64,000 bases of DNA from Sphagnum compactum (GCA_965153455.1 OZ234495.1:25788875-25852874), one strand, 5' to 3'; counted from the stretch's first letter, positions 1 to 11,075 are shown. A program made the numbers and translations. Notes: generated by a model not told the origin, from the sequence alone.

Positions 1-39
1 CCTCATCAACAGTTGGTATGTTGCATTCATTGTAAAATA

Positions 40-376
40 TGAGAAGTTGCCTCAAGGAATACCCATCCACAATGGTTTATGCCAACGACCACTTCCAAAT
101 TGTCATAACTGTTGAAATATTATTTGGGCAATACAAAATACTCACTCCGACATGATCTTCACGAAGTTAATTATAAAGAATTTCCTCCCTTGGGTCACAA
201 GCTATTACATGGCCATTGGCAATGAACAATCCAACATCATCCACAAGCTCACATTCTGCACCTAGCCAAGCAAACCTACCTTTTGATGAGATGTGGGAGT
301 TCCTTCTTTTGTTTTCATTATCACCTCGTTCTTGCTCTTCTTCGCCATTTCCTTTTTCATTCATGCCTTCACTCAT
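40..376 (-). pseudogene. Degenerate transposon-encoded protein remnant, possibly CACTA/En-Spm-like
   Basis: A short minus-strand reading frame carries an acidic, Glu/Asn-rich stretch followed by a segment reading ...VDDVGLFIANGHVIACDP..., then (after an in-frame stop) LREDHVGVSI. The pattern 'xVA.GhVi..DP...(10-15 aa)...VgV.I' recalls the C-terminal domain of proteins encoded by plant CACTA-type transposons. That resemblance is weak and is my inference. No start, no catalytic residues and no flanking terminal repeats are visible. It could equally be an unrelated decayed host gene. Confidence 0.25.
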
Positions 377-445
377 AAATAAATAAAAACTCTTCTCAAA
401 GTGCCATCACTAGTGGCATCATCAAAAATATTACACATATATCCA

Positions 446-1277
446 TCAACTTCTCTTTAGGAGTACCATCCATCGTGTTGTTAATTTCCTCATTAACGTC
501 AAATCCCTCAGAACGTAAGGATGAAGAAATAGCCTGATCTCTATAAGACACTTTTCTTTTCTTTTCTTTTCTACCCTCCTATTGAATGCCTTCCTTCGGT
601 AGAAATACAAGTCTTCTTCCAGCATGGAAATATCCTTCAAGTTTGCACACCAAAAACAATCATTTCCCACTGAAGATCCATAATATTATGTAGTTGGAGT
701 TGGGCAAAAGAATCTTCATTGTTCAAACGCCTCAACCATGAATATGATGGTTACAATTATACAATTTTCCACTACATTAACACCATAGATCAAAACTAGT
801 GATGGATCCTTGCACCCCTATCCTACTTCAATTTGAACCCTACCATCCTCGTTCAAATCCTAGATACAAACTGTGTCACCAACATGCATATTTGTAGTCA
901 TATCTTCATGGTTTCAAAATATAATTTACATGCCAAACACCAAATGTTCACAATTTAATGGTTGAATATTACTACCTCAAAACGAAAAATTGCATAAAAA
1001 ATGATGAACCCCTCAACGCACAACCCATTCCACTAGGAAGAGATTTTTTTTCTATTTTATTGGATTTAACAAAAACTACAAACAATGGCAAAATAATGGT
1101 AGTACAATGAAAGAAGTTTAAATCATTACTAGAGAACATGACATGCATGCTCAAAATGCGACATGTTGATCAAAGGTTTGTTTGAAAATACTTTATTTTT
1201 GCCATGTATAGTTATCAACCATCTTGTTCATCTACCAACAGTCAAGAGGCAACACCTTCATGAATAAACCTTAACAC
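446..1277. other. AT-rich stretch without recognisable gene
   Basis: Only short open frames occur here, for example a 74-codon minus-strand frame rich in Lys/Arg, with no recognisable domain. It lies between two decayed minus-strand coding remnants and may be the internal part of the same dead transposon. Confidence 0.4.
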
Positions 1278-1695
1278 TTATGTTGATAGTTCATAAGTAC
1301 TTAATGAACCTCTTATAGAATGTGTTGTAGGAGGCATAACAAACTTAAAAGCCACAATTAAATGAGAATACACAAATGCAGTTGGTGAATCCTCCAGGAA
1401 GTAATAAGACTTGCTACATGGGCATGATTTTTCATACCATAGCCTTCGAAGGACATTATCTCCATCAAACCATTCCTGTCCCCAAACATCTGTAAAATGT
1501 TCCTTGATTGTATGAACAGGCGTATCAACTAACACAATTCAAAAGGTCTCATCTCCAAATGTTTGGCACAACACTACTATGTTGTCACCCACAATGACGT
1601 CGTCTACCATTTCCTCCCCTCCGTTGCCATATTCCATGTCTACATCTGCATTAAACATAACATGTTTCACCTCAAGATGATTAATAGGTTTCAAC
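1278..1695 (-). pseudogene. Unidentified degenerate coding remnant with one in-frame stop
   Basis: On the minus strand an open frame runs from about 1695 to 1278 with a single TGA near 1536. The upper part is acidic (DVDMEYGNGGEEMVDDVIVG). The lower part has an ordered globular composition, with WGQEWFDGDNVLRRLWYEK, a CPCSKSYYFLED segment and a closing PPTTHSIRGS. The length and the Trp/Cys/Tyr content suggest genuine former coding sequence. I do not recognise the family. A transposon-encoded protein is the likely context, given the neighbouring remnant. Confidence 0.3.
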
Positions 1696-2214
1696 CTAAT
1701 TAAAACCCATGGTTGGACATGGTTGGATTATTCAAATTCAAATGGTGTATTTCCATCATCACACTTAAGGCAGTGGCATGAAGGTCTCTGAACTCAATTA
1801 ATGTCAATAAATTCATTTTTGAAAATAAATAATTATTTGTTTTGTCAATGTGAAAACTGACCCAGGGCTAGGGTAATATCAAACTACGAGTGGGTTGTTA
1901 ATAGGTAGGTAGCAAAATAGTGTCAGCTAACCACCATCTACTTGTCATACAAAATAGTCACTTATTTTCCTACCAATCTAACTGTAAATAAAATTTATTT
2001 CTTATAGATATGTTACCAAGGTGAAATGGATATTAACTCAATAGGTTCATCCATAGCTAAGTCACAATGGGCATCATCCACTGGATGGTTCGTTAGTAGG
2101 TTTTGGTTCACTCTGGCACAACTACTTATAATTTAAAGCCACATCTAGAGTTTATAATGTGCGGTTCCTTAATCCTGAGAGCATGTTTTGGTGTCTATCA
2201 TAATCAAGAACAAG

Positions 2215-2366
2215 CACTACAACAAAAGGTGTCCTTGTACGCCAAGTGATTTCATTGGTTTGAGTGAATTCATTGGTTATAGTGAATGGAGACCAATGAG
2301 GAAGTAATGAATTCACTGGTCTAGTGAACAAAAACTAGTGAACTGCACCCACATTTTGTAGTAGTG
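2215..2366. mobile_element. Short CACTA-type non-autonomous element (MITE-like)
   Basis: The interval begins CACTACAACAAAAGG and ends TTTTGTAGTAGTG, imperfect terminal inverted repeats of the CACTA superfamily. It is about 150 bp with no coding capacity. It contains an internal repeat of 'gaattcattggt/agtgaa' type. The bases immediately outside (caag on the left, agag on the right) do not give a clean 3-bp target duplication, so the call is moderate. It lies about 80 bp upstream of the P450 fragment. Confidence 0.45.
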
Positions 2367-2444
2367 AGAGGAGAGTGACAATTGATAGCACACATGCTTA
2401 TATCACATACGAAATTAGGTTATGAGAGACATTTAGTGCACACT

Positions 2445-2975
2445 ATGGCAAACATTGTTGTGAAGTGGGTTCAATTGATGACACAACCAACTCAATTGAA
2501 GATAGTTACTGGCACAATAGCTGTTATATTATTTTTTCATTATTTAGTCAAACATTTGTTTAACAAGCACACAAAGTTGAAGAAAGCACCAGGGCCATTC
2601 CCTTGGCCAGTGGTTGAAAACATGTTAATGCTTGGCAAACTTCCTCACCAAGCTTTTACAAGTTGTCAAAGAAGTATGGGGACATCATGCAGCTGAAGTT
2701 GGGATCTGTTCATACAATCACTGTCTTGTCACCAGAGCTAGTAAAACAAGTTCTCAAGGTTCATGATTTGATATTCGCATCATGTCCTGAAACTGTTGCA
2801 AGTAAGACCATTTTTTCTCAACATGATATTGCATGGGCACCTTATGGGGACCATTGGCAACACATGCGAAAGATTAACACACTAGAGCTTTTCATTCTCA
2901 AAAGGCTTGAGGACTCCAAGAATCTCCAAAATGAAAAGTTATTGTGGTTGGTGCATGAGATCTTTGAACATTGTA
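2445..2975 (+). pseudogene. Cytochrome P450 5-prime fragment (A-type, CYP71-clan-like), frameshifted
   Basis: The N-terminal ~175 residues of a plant microsomal P450 are present. The frame opens at ATG 2445 and has a hydrophobic anchor (residues ~24-38, TGTIAVILFFHYLV), then a basic stop-transfer and the Pro hinge APGPFPWP. A one-base loss near 2657 shifts the frame. The second frame continues with KKYGDIMQLKLGS, the helix-B region, and the helix-C motif WAPYGDHWQHMRKI, where Trp and Arg normally contact the haem propionates. It ends at EIFEHCK followed by AAG|GTAAAT, a plausible splice donor at 2976. No downstream exon with the I-helix, ExxR or haem-Cys motif occurs in the window. The fragment is a truncated pseudogene. 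The family below clan level cannot be assigned. Confidence 0.75.
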
Positions 2976-3031
2976 AGGTAAATTTATCGTTTCACTATTT
3001 CAATTTTGTTTTGTTTTTCATTACATTTTGA

Positions 3032-4265
3032 GTGCTACATGATTATGATACTAGAGTTGGATAAAGGAAATTAGTCAGCATGTAATTTTAGTATTATTTT
3101 CATCATCTACTATAATATTGGTATACGAGTAGTGAAATTATTCAAAGTGTGTAATCTATGATAATTACAAGGATTTTCAACATTTCAACTTTCATATCAT
3201 CACAAAATTTCATTTCGCCATTTTGAGGATTATTTAATGACGAAACTGACCTTAGGGTAAGGTAGATAAGTGGTAAATGCAACCGACTCGCAGTTCGTTA
3301 GTAGGAAGGTGGTGAAGGAAGCTAAGGAACTGGTACCCAACAGAAAACTGGTTCCTGACCACTTACCATCCATCCCTCATGGTGCACTGGTGGGTGCCGG
3401 TTCAGCTCCGACTTCCAACGAGCGTGGCGGCTTCCAAAATACCATGTGCGACCTAACTCCTGGGCCGCTTCCACGCGAATTACCTACTGTTGTCAGTGTA
3501 CTTGGCCTGTTAGGTTTATTTCTCTTTTGCTATAACTCATTTTTGACTACTTGTCATAAAAACCCGACTTAACGTTTTTTCCTTTGTATTTGCAGGTACC
3601 TTAATAGTTTGTGTTTTTTCTTGTGGCGGATTTTCACATCCTGTGATTTATTTATTTTCTGTAAAACATGAAAATTTGAAAGAGTTTGAGGTTTCTAAGG
3701 CCATTTGTCGAGATCTTTTGAAAAAAAAATGTATTAATTTTGACCCTAGTCGTAGGACACTTATTTCATTATTTATGCTAAAGTCAAATGGCGGGGGGAG
3801 GGGAGATAGACCCACAGTTTTTTCTGTTTTCATTTTTCCTCCAAAAGAGTCACAATGATTTGGCCCATCACCAATGTTTCAGGAACATTGGGCACTCCCC
3901 AACACATAAGCCTCAATATGCTCTCCCTTCCCCCCCCCCCCCCCCCCCCCCCCGAAGTTATATATATCGAAGTTGAACTATGGCTAAACAATACGAGATA
4001 AACCCTCCGTACTATTGGGAACATATTGGGAACTTGAGGAACATTTTGGGCACCTGATGAGAACCACTTACTAACTTCGAAGGAAAACATTGAGAACAGA
4101 CAAAAGACAAAAATCCCCACTCCCTCCCACCTCCCCCACCAAAACCCAAAAGAAAAATAAAATTAGTAGTATACTGTGCAAACACAGTATCAAAGGTTAT
4201 ATACTGTGCAGCTTTGAATCACTATCACAACTTTTACACTACTTACTACTGACCAGTGTGAAACC
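3032..4265. other. Non-coding, with a pure 24-bp poly-C tract
   Basis: No gene is visible. A GC-richer patch (3240-3560) has an open frame of 100 codons without recognisable domain content. A homopolymer of 24 C occupies 3930-3953. The rest is AT-rich. Confidence 0.5.
3930..3953 (+). repeat. Homopolymer (C)24
   Basis: Twenty-four consecutive C residues, flanked by CTCTCCCTT and GAAGTTATATATAT. The true length is uncertain in any assembly because such tracts are error-prone to read. Confidence 0.95.
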
Positions 4266-4374
4266 ACAGCCACATTGGTATCAATTATTATGATGAAGAT
4301 GAACGAATGAAGAAAGTCTTCATTTTGGTTGGTCCCACTATTTTTAAGTAGTGATGTGTGGGTCCCCCCTTGTG

Positions 4375-4715
4375 TATTTTACCGCAGGGCTTGCAGCAGC
4401 AAGAGGAAGGGGGGGGGGGGGGGGGCCACGATGCCACCCCCTTTTTTTCGGGGAGAAGATGGGGCGTCGTGATGGCTCCCAATTGTGTTTTTTGGTAGAA
4501 TTTGTTGTGGGATGCGGAAGAGTGGGGGCCGTGCTGCCCCCCTTATGATTTTTTCGAGTGCTTGCTGCGGGGGGAGCTAAACACCTTATCGCAGGGCTTG
4601 CAGCAGCAAGAGGAAGAGGGGGGGCCACGATGCCCCCCCCCCCTTACATTTTTTTCGAGAAGAAGATGGGGCGCCGTGATAGCTCCCCTTGTGTTGTTTT
4701 GGTAGAATGTTCTTC
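4375..4715 (+). repeat. Tandem duplication of a G-rich ~215-bp unit
   Basis: The units starting at 4381 and 4592 both read CGCAGGGCTTGCAGCAGCAA, then GAGGAAG, a run of G, GGCCACGATGCC, a run of C, a T-rich stretch, AGAAGATGGGGCG and TTTTGGTAGAAT. The first copy contains (G)17 at 4409-4425. Long frames overlapping this region are composed of Pro/Gly runs and are artefacts of the homopolymers. Confidence 0.75.
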
Positions 4716-4769
4716 AGTTCTTCAAAAAGGTTTCCCAATGCCCCAGTCCTAATCCAATAGTTTGCATCG

Positions 4770-4888
4770 CAGGCGCAGTAATCGAACCCGCGGCCTCCCC
4801 TGCAAGTTATGGAGTACTGACCACTGGCACACTATCGACCTCCCCTGCAAGTTATGGAATACTGACCACTGGCAGACACTATCGGGCA
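4770..4888 (-). repeat. tRNA-related SINE-like head with duplicated A-box segment
   Basis: Read on the minus strand, the interval contains GCGGGTTCGATTAC (4779-4792), close to the RNA polymerase III B box. About 35 bases upstream of it is TGTGCCAGTGGTCAGTA, which resembles a tRNA A box and D arm. The A-box segment with its adjoining bases is duplicated (4794-4836 and 4838-4886). It could be the tRNA-derived promoter of a SINE or a decayed tRNA pseudogene. No intact cloverleaf is present, so it is not called a tRNA gene. Confidence 0.4.
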
Positions 4889-5394
4889 CTGAAGAGGAAG
4901 GTTTATTTTTCTAGTTTATTGCAGATACAAAGTGAAAAAGGGCAAAAATTTAAAAACCCCGTACGGCAGAACAACGCAGTAATCCGCAGGGTTGCACTGT
5001 CAGAGCAAAAGCAGTGTTGGACAGAGCTCTTTAGGGGGTGTTTAGCGTCCCATTACAGCAGGAGGAAATGGGGGAGGAACTGGACTAGTTTTATGGAAAT
5101 AAATAGGAGAAGGACTTCCAAAAGTCAAAGGGAGATAAGGGCCCACATTTCCCTACTGAAATGGTGGACCCACACATCACTACTTTAAAACAATGGGACC
5201 CAGTTGAAGACTTTTTTCATCTATTCGTTTTCCTGGTAATAATTGGTACCAATGTGGGTGTGCTTTTGCCTTAATCCTCTTGGAGTGTTCGATTTATGTT
5301 GATATGTTGTGTGACTTGAAAATGGGGGGAAACATCAAATGTAGTAAGAAAAAGTGTGAAACGTAGAGTCGCACGAAAAAATTAAAATTGACTA

Positions 5395-6420
5395 TTTTTT
5401 TTGTACCAGCGAAATTTCGCCAGAAACCGAAACTAAATGTCAAAAAACTGGAAACTGGAGTGTTTATGGAGCCAGAAGTGAAGGAAAAAAACAGTGAAAA
5501 TCACTAGATTCTATATTTGAATTTCAGTGTGTAGCCAAAAGTACCGAAGGCTTGCTTGAGGATGTGTTCTTCATATCCTTGGTTCAACCATTATTTCTAC
5601 ATCTTACTATCAATGATAGCCATTTTGGCTCCGAAAAAAATATTACTAGAAAGAACTCTGCTTCAGGATGCCAAATTCGGTAAATCAGTACGAATCAGGG
5701 TTTTCAATTTTGTCATATAGCCAGATCATCCCTAAGATAATTTAGCCAGATTGGCGATTTAAAAAACTGAAAGTAAAAGTTTGGTAAACTATTTTTATAT
5801 TTCTGGGGACCTACCAGAACTTAGTGTAGCATTTTGGCGAATTTTAAAGTTCTTTTTTTGCCCAAGAAACCCCCAAATTTCGCCACCTTGAATAAATAAA
5901 TCGCCAAAAATAAAACTCTGGTACGAATGGGAAAACCTAGAGGCTACAAATTTCCATGTCCCAGCTTTCTGGGGTTTGGCGCATGGGTAATGGAAATTCG
6001 TGCACTACCAATTAGCCAAGTGGAAGTTTGGCAATAGCCATGTAAGAGCTATATAGCCATGGCACGAGGCCATCGGTAACAGACTTTTCTTTTACTGGCG
6101 AAATTTCGCCAAAAAGAGAGATTAAGTTTCAAAATTCTGAAAATGAATTGTTCGTGCAGGTCTTCAATTGCCAGAAGTGAGAGTAAAACTAGGAAAAATT
6201 AGCCAAATTTCTGTATTTGATTTTCCTTGTGTAGCCAAGAATATTTGAAGGCTGATGAAAGATTTGTACTTCGTACCTGGTTTATATAGCCAGGTTTACG
6301 CCTAATCTTCCTGTGGATGATCGCCATTATTTCTATATCTTTATCTTTATACAAGTAATAGCCATTTTGGCTCCCAAAACAATTTCCTAGAAAAAACGCT
6401 GATGTGTAATCTATTCTTGC
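5395..6420 (+). repeat. Two diverged direct copies (~690 bp apart) of an unidentified repeat
   Basis: The segments 5395-5660 and 6085-6400 share a series of blocks in the same order: the palindrome GCGAAATTTCGC (5409-5420 and 6098-6109), GCCAGAAGTGA, GTGTAGCCAA, TTCG/TTCATACCTGG-like sequence, CCATTATTTCTA and TAGCCATTTTGGCTCC. They end in a CTAGAAAgAAC-type sequence. The copies are heavily diverged. The intervening sequence contains further 'cgccaaa/tagcca' motifs. No coding content was recognised. Confidence 0.5.
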
Positions 6421-6794
6421 CAGCCAACTACAAAACAAAGGGAGCTCAAAAGAGTGTACTACACTCTTGAGTACTCTTGGGATAAGGGAAAGGCAGACCA
6501 TTTGCCTTCGATTTTTTTAACATTAGAGCATCCCCACCCATGCTCTGTACCAGCACATAATGGATGAGCAACAGAAAAAAATTGCTGCTTCAGTTTTAAA
6601 AATAAATATGATCCGGCAGTTGTACAATTTTTAGGCGACCAGCATAAGCCACTGGACAACTTATCTTATATAAACATATATTATTATATATTATATGTTA
6701 CATTTCCCCGCAGGAAACCAGATTCTGACTCCAATCGTGGACCACCTTAGCGTCCCTTAACCACGGTCGGCCGAGCAACATGGAGTACGTCGGG

Positions 6795-7747
6795 TCAACG
6801 ACGTGAGGATCGATCACTGTGAAGGAAATGGTGTACGGTACGCCATGGATGCGGATCTTGAGATTCCCGGACCACTCCCAAAGGTTTTTTCATGTTACAG
6901 TCCGCCATCTTTACATGAAACGGTCTCGGCTTAGGGGGCGGTAAACCCCAACGCCTCCTTAACCTCTCCGTGATGACGTTGACACTGGAACCTCCATCCA
7001 ACATGGCATCATACACTAGATTTTTACCAACATACATGTCAAGCATTGCCATGTGGTTATCTACCTCTACAGTGGCCACAATGGCTTCAGGCGGGGGTGG
7101 TACAGTTACCTCCGGAACAGAGTCTTGCAGGTGCTGCACCAAGTGCGTGTGTAGATCGGGAGCTAGTGTCAACAATTGTCCTAGGGACAAGGTAAGTTTG
7201 TTCTCCATGACTTTTGTGCCCAAATCCGCACAACCTAACAACCTAGGTTAGGTTGTTAGGTTGTCACGTTGTTAGGTTGAACAAGTTGTTAGGTTGTTAG
7301 GTACTACAAGTGGTATAATAGGTTGTTCATGTACTAGGTACACATTCCCAGCACATAACTTGTATAATTCCTAAAGATCAAGGAATCAAGTCCTTTAGTT
7401 CCAATTAGATATGCTCTATACAAACTAGGATTTAAAGGCTTAAAAGGGGGTATAACATTATACCACATTGGGTATGTTGAAATAGGTACTGGCTTTATCT
7501 AGTACAATTAGTGTAACATGTTGTGACCAAGTTGTCTGATAGTTAACAAGTATTATGTGTGACCTATACTAGCATTCATGGCTTGAGTTCTTAATAGAAA
7601 CACATTGGGTATTATTATTATAGTGGCTGGAAGAATAGGTTGATGAGTTTTCATCACGTCCTCCCTAAACAATTGCCTTAATCTTTCATCAACAAATGGG
7701 CAATGATTGAACAAACGTCCCATTTGATAACAATACGAGCAAGTCAT
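6795..7747 (-). pseudogene. Gypsy-type gag/aspartic protease relic
   Basis: The minus strand carries a knuckle-like CSYCYQMGRLFNHCPF at about 7747-7690 and, further downstream, a retropepsin-like segment at 7050-6890. In the latter, DAMLDGGSSVNVI replaces the usual DTGAS-type active site: the Asp, Gly and Ser-Ser-Val-Asn context of plant gypsy proteases is kept. The flaps read WGLPPPKPRPFHVKMADC. The order (gag knuckle, then protease) agrees with minus-strand transcription. Between the two parts (7250-7550) the frame is lost and a perfect hairpin occurs. This is a separate relic from the one at 8.8-13.3 kb, because the protease lies downstream of that element's RNase H. Confidence 0.5.
7231..7263. 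repeat. Perfect 15-bp hairpin within a TTAGGTTG-rich patch
   Basis: CAACCTAACAACCTA (7231-7245) is the exact reverse complement of 7249-7263, with a 3-base loop GGT. Downstream, to about 7310, further copies of GTTAGGTTG follow. The motif differs from the plant telomere repeat (TTTAGGG). Confidence 0.9.
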
Positions 7748-7749
7748 AG

Positions 7750-8783
7750 TTCCAACACCTTGGTTTCTTCCTAAAACCAGTATGTGATGTGGAACTTGTG
7801 ATCTTTCACCAGGACTAAGTATTGATCTCGCTTGTTAGGTGTCTTGTGGACAAATGACTCCCTATCGAACAATTGTGGGTGTTGCTCTAGGTTCAACAAG
7901 TTCTACATGTGGTATAGAAATTGATTGATTAAATGGTCTTTGATCAACATGATGAAGTTACTCCAACCTGTTGAGTAGGTGAAGTCATTCCATTTCCAAA
8001 TTAATGGGTACCAAATGAATATTGGTATGTGATGGTTGGTTCTTGTGCATGTTCTTGAACAGGTTGATGTCTGACATGTTTAACTATTTTCTAAGACTTC
8101 TATTACTTTTGACATTTTCTGAAATCAACATGTTCCATGAAAGCCCTTGCATTATTTTTTGAACAATATATATTTTTTCAAAACAACCTCTACCACTAGT
8201 CAGAAGTTTGTATAAAACATTTTTTATAGATTGGGCGCCTATCTATCTTCAAAAACTTTACACTAACCTCACCCTATTCCTCAGGTTTTCAAACTAAATC
8301 AAAATCAAAATCTTGAATCCTAAAGTTTGCACAAACAAGCAAACATATGACAAATTAGAATTTGAAGCATGATTGCTTTTCAAACTTGATCTACTAAACT
8401 ACTAAATTTAACCATAAATTCTAAATGTGATTGCTTTTGAATTTTGATCCGTTGTGTGGTCGCTAAATGTTAACAAGGTTTTTCTATTCTCATTAAGGTT
8501 ATTTTACCTTTGGAGTTTTTTAGCAATAGGTTCTGAAAACAACAACAAGTGCATACAATACACAAAATAAAAATTAAATTACTACAAATCCTAAACTAGC
8601 ATGTACACAAATTGCTCAAGCTTGAAGGAAATAGGTTGAAAGAAAAATGATCCATGTTCCATAATTGAAAAGTGAAACACATAATCATGAATGACATCTA
8701 AAAAATCCATTAAACAGGTCTGTCCTTTTAGTCTTATACTAGTCATAAGTTTAATAACCTACTTACATTATCAACCTATTAAG
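7750..8783. other. AT-rich stretch without recognisable gene
   Basis: The sequence is fully interrupted in all frames. It lies between the two gypsy relics and may be the decayed 3-prime untranslated/LTR part of one of them. No LTR boundary was found. Confidence 0.4.
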
Positions 8784-9254
8784 TCACCTATTACCAAATC
8801 TGGGTAACAGCCATTTAGGCTTTGTGTAAAACAAACTTGCATCTGTGGTTTGATTATGCACACCTATGGGTTTTGTAAAATTTGGTAGTTTTGACAATGT
8901 ATTTGCAACTATATGAGTTCTGTCTAACTTATACACTACTGTGAAATCATATTCTAGGAATAATAACAACCATCTAGCTATTCTCCCTGAAACTTATGGT
9001 TTGTTGACCAAATAGATTAGTGCCATATGATCTACATAAAAGACAAACTTATTGCCTAACAAATAATGTTTAAACCTATGTAAAGCAAAAACCATTGTTA
9101 AACCCTTTTTGTCTGTTGTGCTATAATTTTGTTTTGCCTTATTTAGAAGCCTATAAGCATAGACTATTGGTTGATCACTCTTCCCTATTACATTTTTAGA
9201 CATCATAACCCCCACAACTAACAAGGATGCACCTGTATGAACATGAAATTCCAC
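8784..9254 (-). pseudogene. RNase H domain relic of a non-chromodomain Ty3/gypsy element
   Basis: Two adjoining minus-strand frames give RNase H features. These are PIVYAYRLLNKAKQNYSTTDKKGL, corresponding to the 'yaSr.Ln.aq.nYst.ekE.L' block, then ALHRFKHYLLGNKFVFYVDHMAL, and after a short break ARWLLLFLEYDFTVVYKLDR followed by ANTLSKLPN. The last two are the 'RWlL.lqefdf.i.yk.G..n.vAD.LSRl' region. Catalytic Glu and Asp positions are altered or lost. It continues the reverse transcriptase relic on its right. Confidence 0.65.
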
Positions 9255-9423
9255 CTGCCAGTTTGGTGATATTAATATCAGTGTTTCAATATACTTCTAT
9301 TTAATCAATGCCCAGGCCTTCTATATAACATTCTTTTGTCCAAAAAAAAGTCTCCGTCTTTTTGGTTAGTTTAGTAATAGGTGCCACAATAACAACAATG
9401 TTTTTGATAAAACATCTATAAAA

Positions 9424-10024
9424 CTATGCCATCCCATTGAATGCTTGAATTTGTTGGGGATTCTTAGTTGGTCGCATGTTTACTATTGCTTGTATTTTTT
9501 TTGGATATGGTAATTTCCTTTCTTTGAACACTGTAAATGCACATTTGTTTGGATTCAGACTAATGCCATATTCTTTGCACTTTTGAAAACATAGTCTGAA
9601 CTTTTGCAAATGACTCTCCATATCACTATACACTATAAAGTCATCCAAAAATATCTTCATAAAATTGTCCAAATAATCTTTGAATGCTTTGATAATAACT
9701 TTAATGATATGTTGGAGGTCCAATTTTAATTCTAAACAACATCACCTTCCATATAAAAGCCCCCCAGTCTATAACAAATGTAGTCTTGTATTTGTCCTCT
9801 AAAACTATAAAAATTTGATGATATCCTAAATATCCATTTAAGAAAGAATATGCTTCATACCTTGTTACTGTGTTCAACACTTCATCTGTGAAAGGTAATG
9901 GGTATGGATCCTTTTTTGGGGTTACATTAAGTTTTTTGAAATCTATATAGATTTTCAGGTTGTCATTTTTCTTTGGTACTATTACTATGGGTGACAACCA
10001 TGTAGTTTCCTCTACATATTCCAT
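9424..10024 (-). pseudogene. Reverse transcriptase relic of a Tat/Athila-like Ty3/gypsy element
   Basis: The minus-strand frames at 10024-9701 and 9723-9424 join through a frameshift near 9710. They contain WLSPIVIVPKKN, KIYIDFKKLNVTPKKDPYPL (the R-x-D-x-R-x-L-N equivalent), the 'SFLNGYLGYHQI' block, and FLDDFIVYSD in the position of the catalytic Y/F-x-D-D box. LFRIKIGPPTY stands for the usual FG-N-AP-T-F motif. The FLDDF variant and the DPYPLPF sequence favour the non-chromodomain Tat/Athila lineage rather than the chromoviruses at the right of the window. The element is inactive. Confidence 0.75.
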
Positions 10025-10689
10025 GAATCTAGTTGCTAATAACTTATCTATATCTTATTTAACTACTATAACATAGTTTGGAATAATCTGTACCTGGCCT
10101 GATGTGTCGGTGGTATAGTAGTGTCTAATTTTATTTTGTGTTGTGCCAACTTTGGTGTAATCCCTTTCAGATCTTTGTATGTTCATGCAAAAACTTTTTA
10201 GAATTCCTTCAACAGATGCTCCACTTCTAGCACCTTGCCTGTTTTTAGTTATCCATTAACCTTCACCATTTGTGGTTCTACATCAGTTCCCAAATTGAGC
10301 TTCATCAATTATTGATCTTTAGTTAATGTCCATCCAGCTATCTATAATTCTTGTGCTTTGATTTTTACTAGAGTTTCATCCACTACAACAACCCCTAGTT
10401 GATGTCTATAATACGTTTTTGGATACACCTTATTCCCCAGAGCTACTTTTGGTTCATATCTGTTGCCAAGTATGTTCTTTTTGTGCTTTGTACTCCATAT
10501 CCTTGTTCTGAAATACTAGTCTTCACATTTGTATCCATGATCTCCACATCTGTGGTTTTCATAGTTGAATTGTTTGAAATAAACCAATTGTTCATATGGA
10601 GAACAATTATGGCTTTGTAACAAAGATGATATCTTCTTCTTCATCTATAATGCGATTTTGATCATTATTGCATAGTAACACTTTTGGTC

Positions 10690-11075
10690 TTCTTACTTCA
10701 CCTCCCAAATGTTTAGTGACTGTAATTATTTTGAGTGTCCCATTCCCTTGTATGGTAACAATGTTACTTCCTTAATCATGTGCCACTTTAACATCCCTTA
10801 ACCATGGTCTCCCCAACAACATGGAATAACTAGAATCTACCAAACTATTCAGAAATAACTACAATAAACATAGTTATATAAGGAATGCCATGAACATATA
10901 TCTTCAGATCTTTGATCAACCCCAATGGTTTTGTGGTTGTTTGATCTACCATCCTCAGATTATATGGTGTAGGTTTAGGCTTTGGAAGCCCTAACCTCAA
11001 TTTCAATTGTGATAATATATATTAATTCTAGAACCTCCATCCAACAACACATCCTCTATTGTATTCTTCTCAATC
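10690..11075 (-). pseudogene. Aspartic protease relic of the same gypsy element
   Basis: On the minus strand an interrupted frame reads IEDVLLDGGSRINI near 11060-11020, the same D-x-G-S-S-v-N-i type of retropepsin active-site block as the relic at 7 kb. The downstream portion (KPLGLIKDL, YVHGIPYI) matches the following beta strands. Several stops interrupt it. It lies upstream (in transcription sense) of the reverse transcriptase relic, as expected for gag-pro-RT-RNase H order. Confidence 0.5.

Larger units (their letters stand above)
4266..5262. mobile_element. About 1-kb element bounded by ~100-bp imperfect inverted repeats
   Basis: The segment 4266-4366 is the imperfect reverse complement of 5166-5262. 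Shared blocks, read on the left arm, include CCACATTGGTA, AAGTCTTCA and AAGTAGTGATGTGTGGGTCC, separated by small indels and substitutions. Inside lie a tandemly duplicated G-rich segment (4375-4500 and 4592-4710), a (G)17 run, and a tRNA-related head. There is no transposase. I could not define a target-site duplication. It looks like a foldback or MITE-type element that has captured other sequences, or two related elements in opposite orientation. Confidence 0.5.

Noticed and set aside
4344-4705. Overlapping frames rich in Pro/Gly around the poly-G and poly-C tracts
   Set aside because: Their composition is dictated by homopolymers, and the frames exist on both strands at once.
4770-4888. 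An intact tRNA gene
   Set aside because: Only A- and B-box-like words are present; acceptor and anticodon stems do not form a complete cloverleaf.
7231-7310. Interstitial telomere repeat
   Set aside because: The unit is TTAGGTTG-like, not the plant TTTAGGG repeat, and it is too short and irregular.
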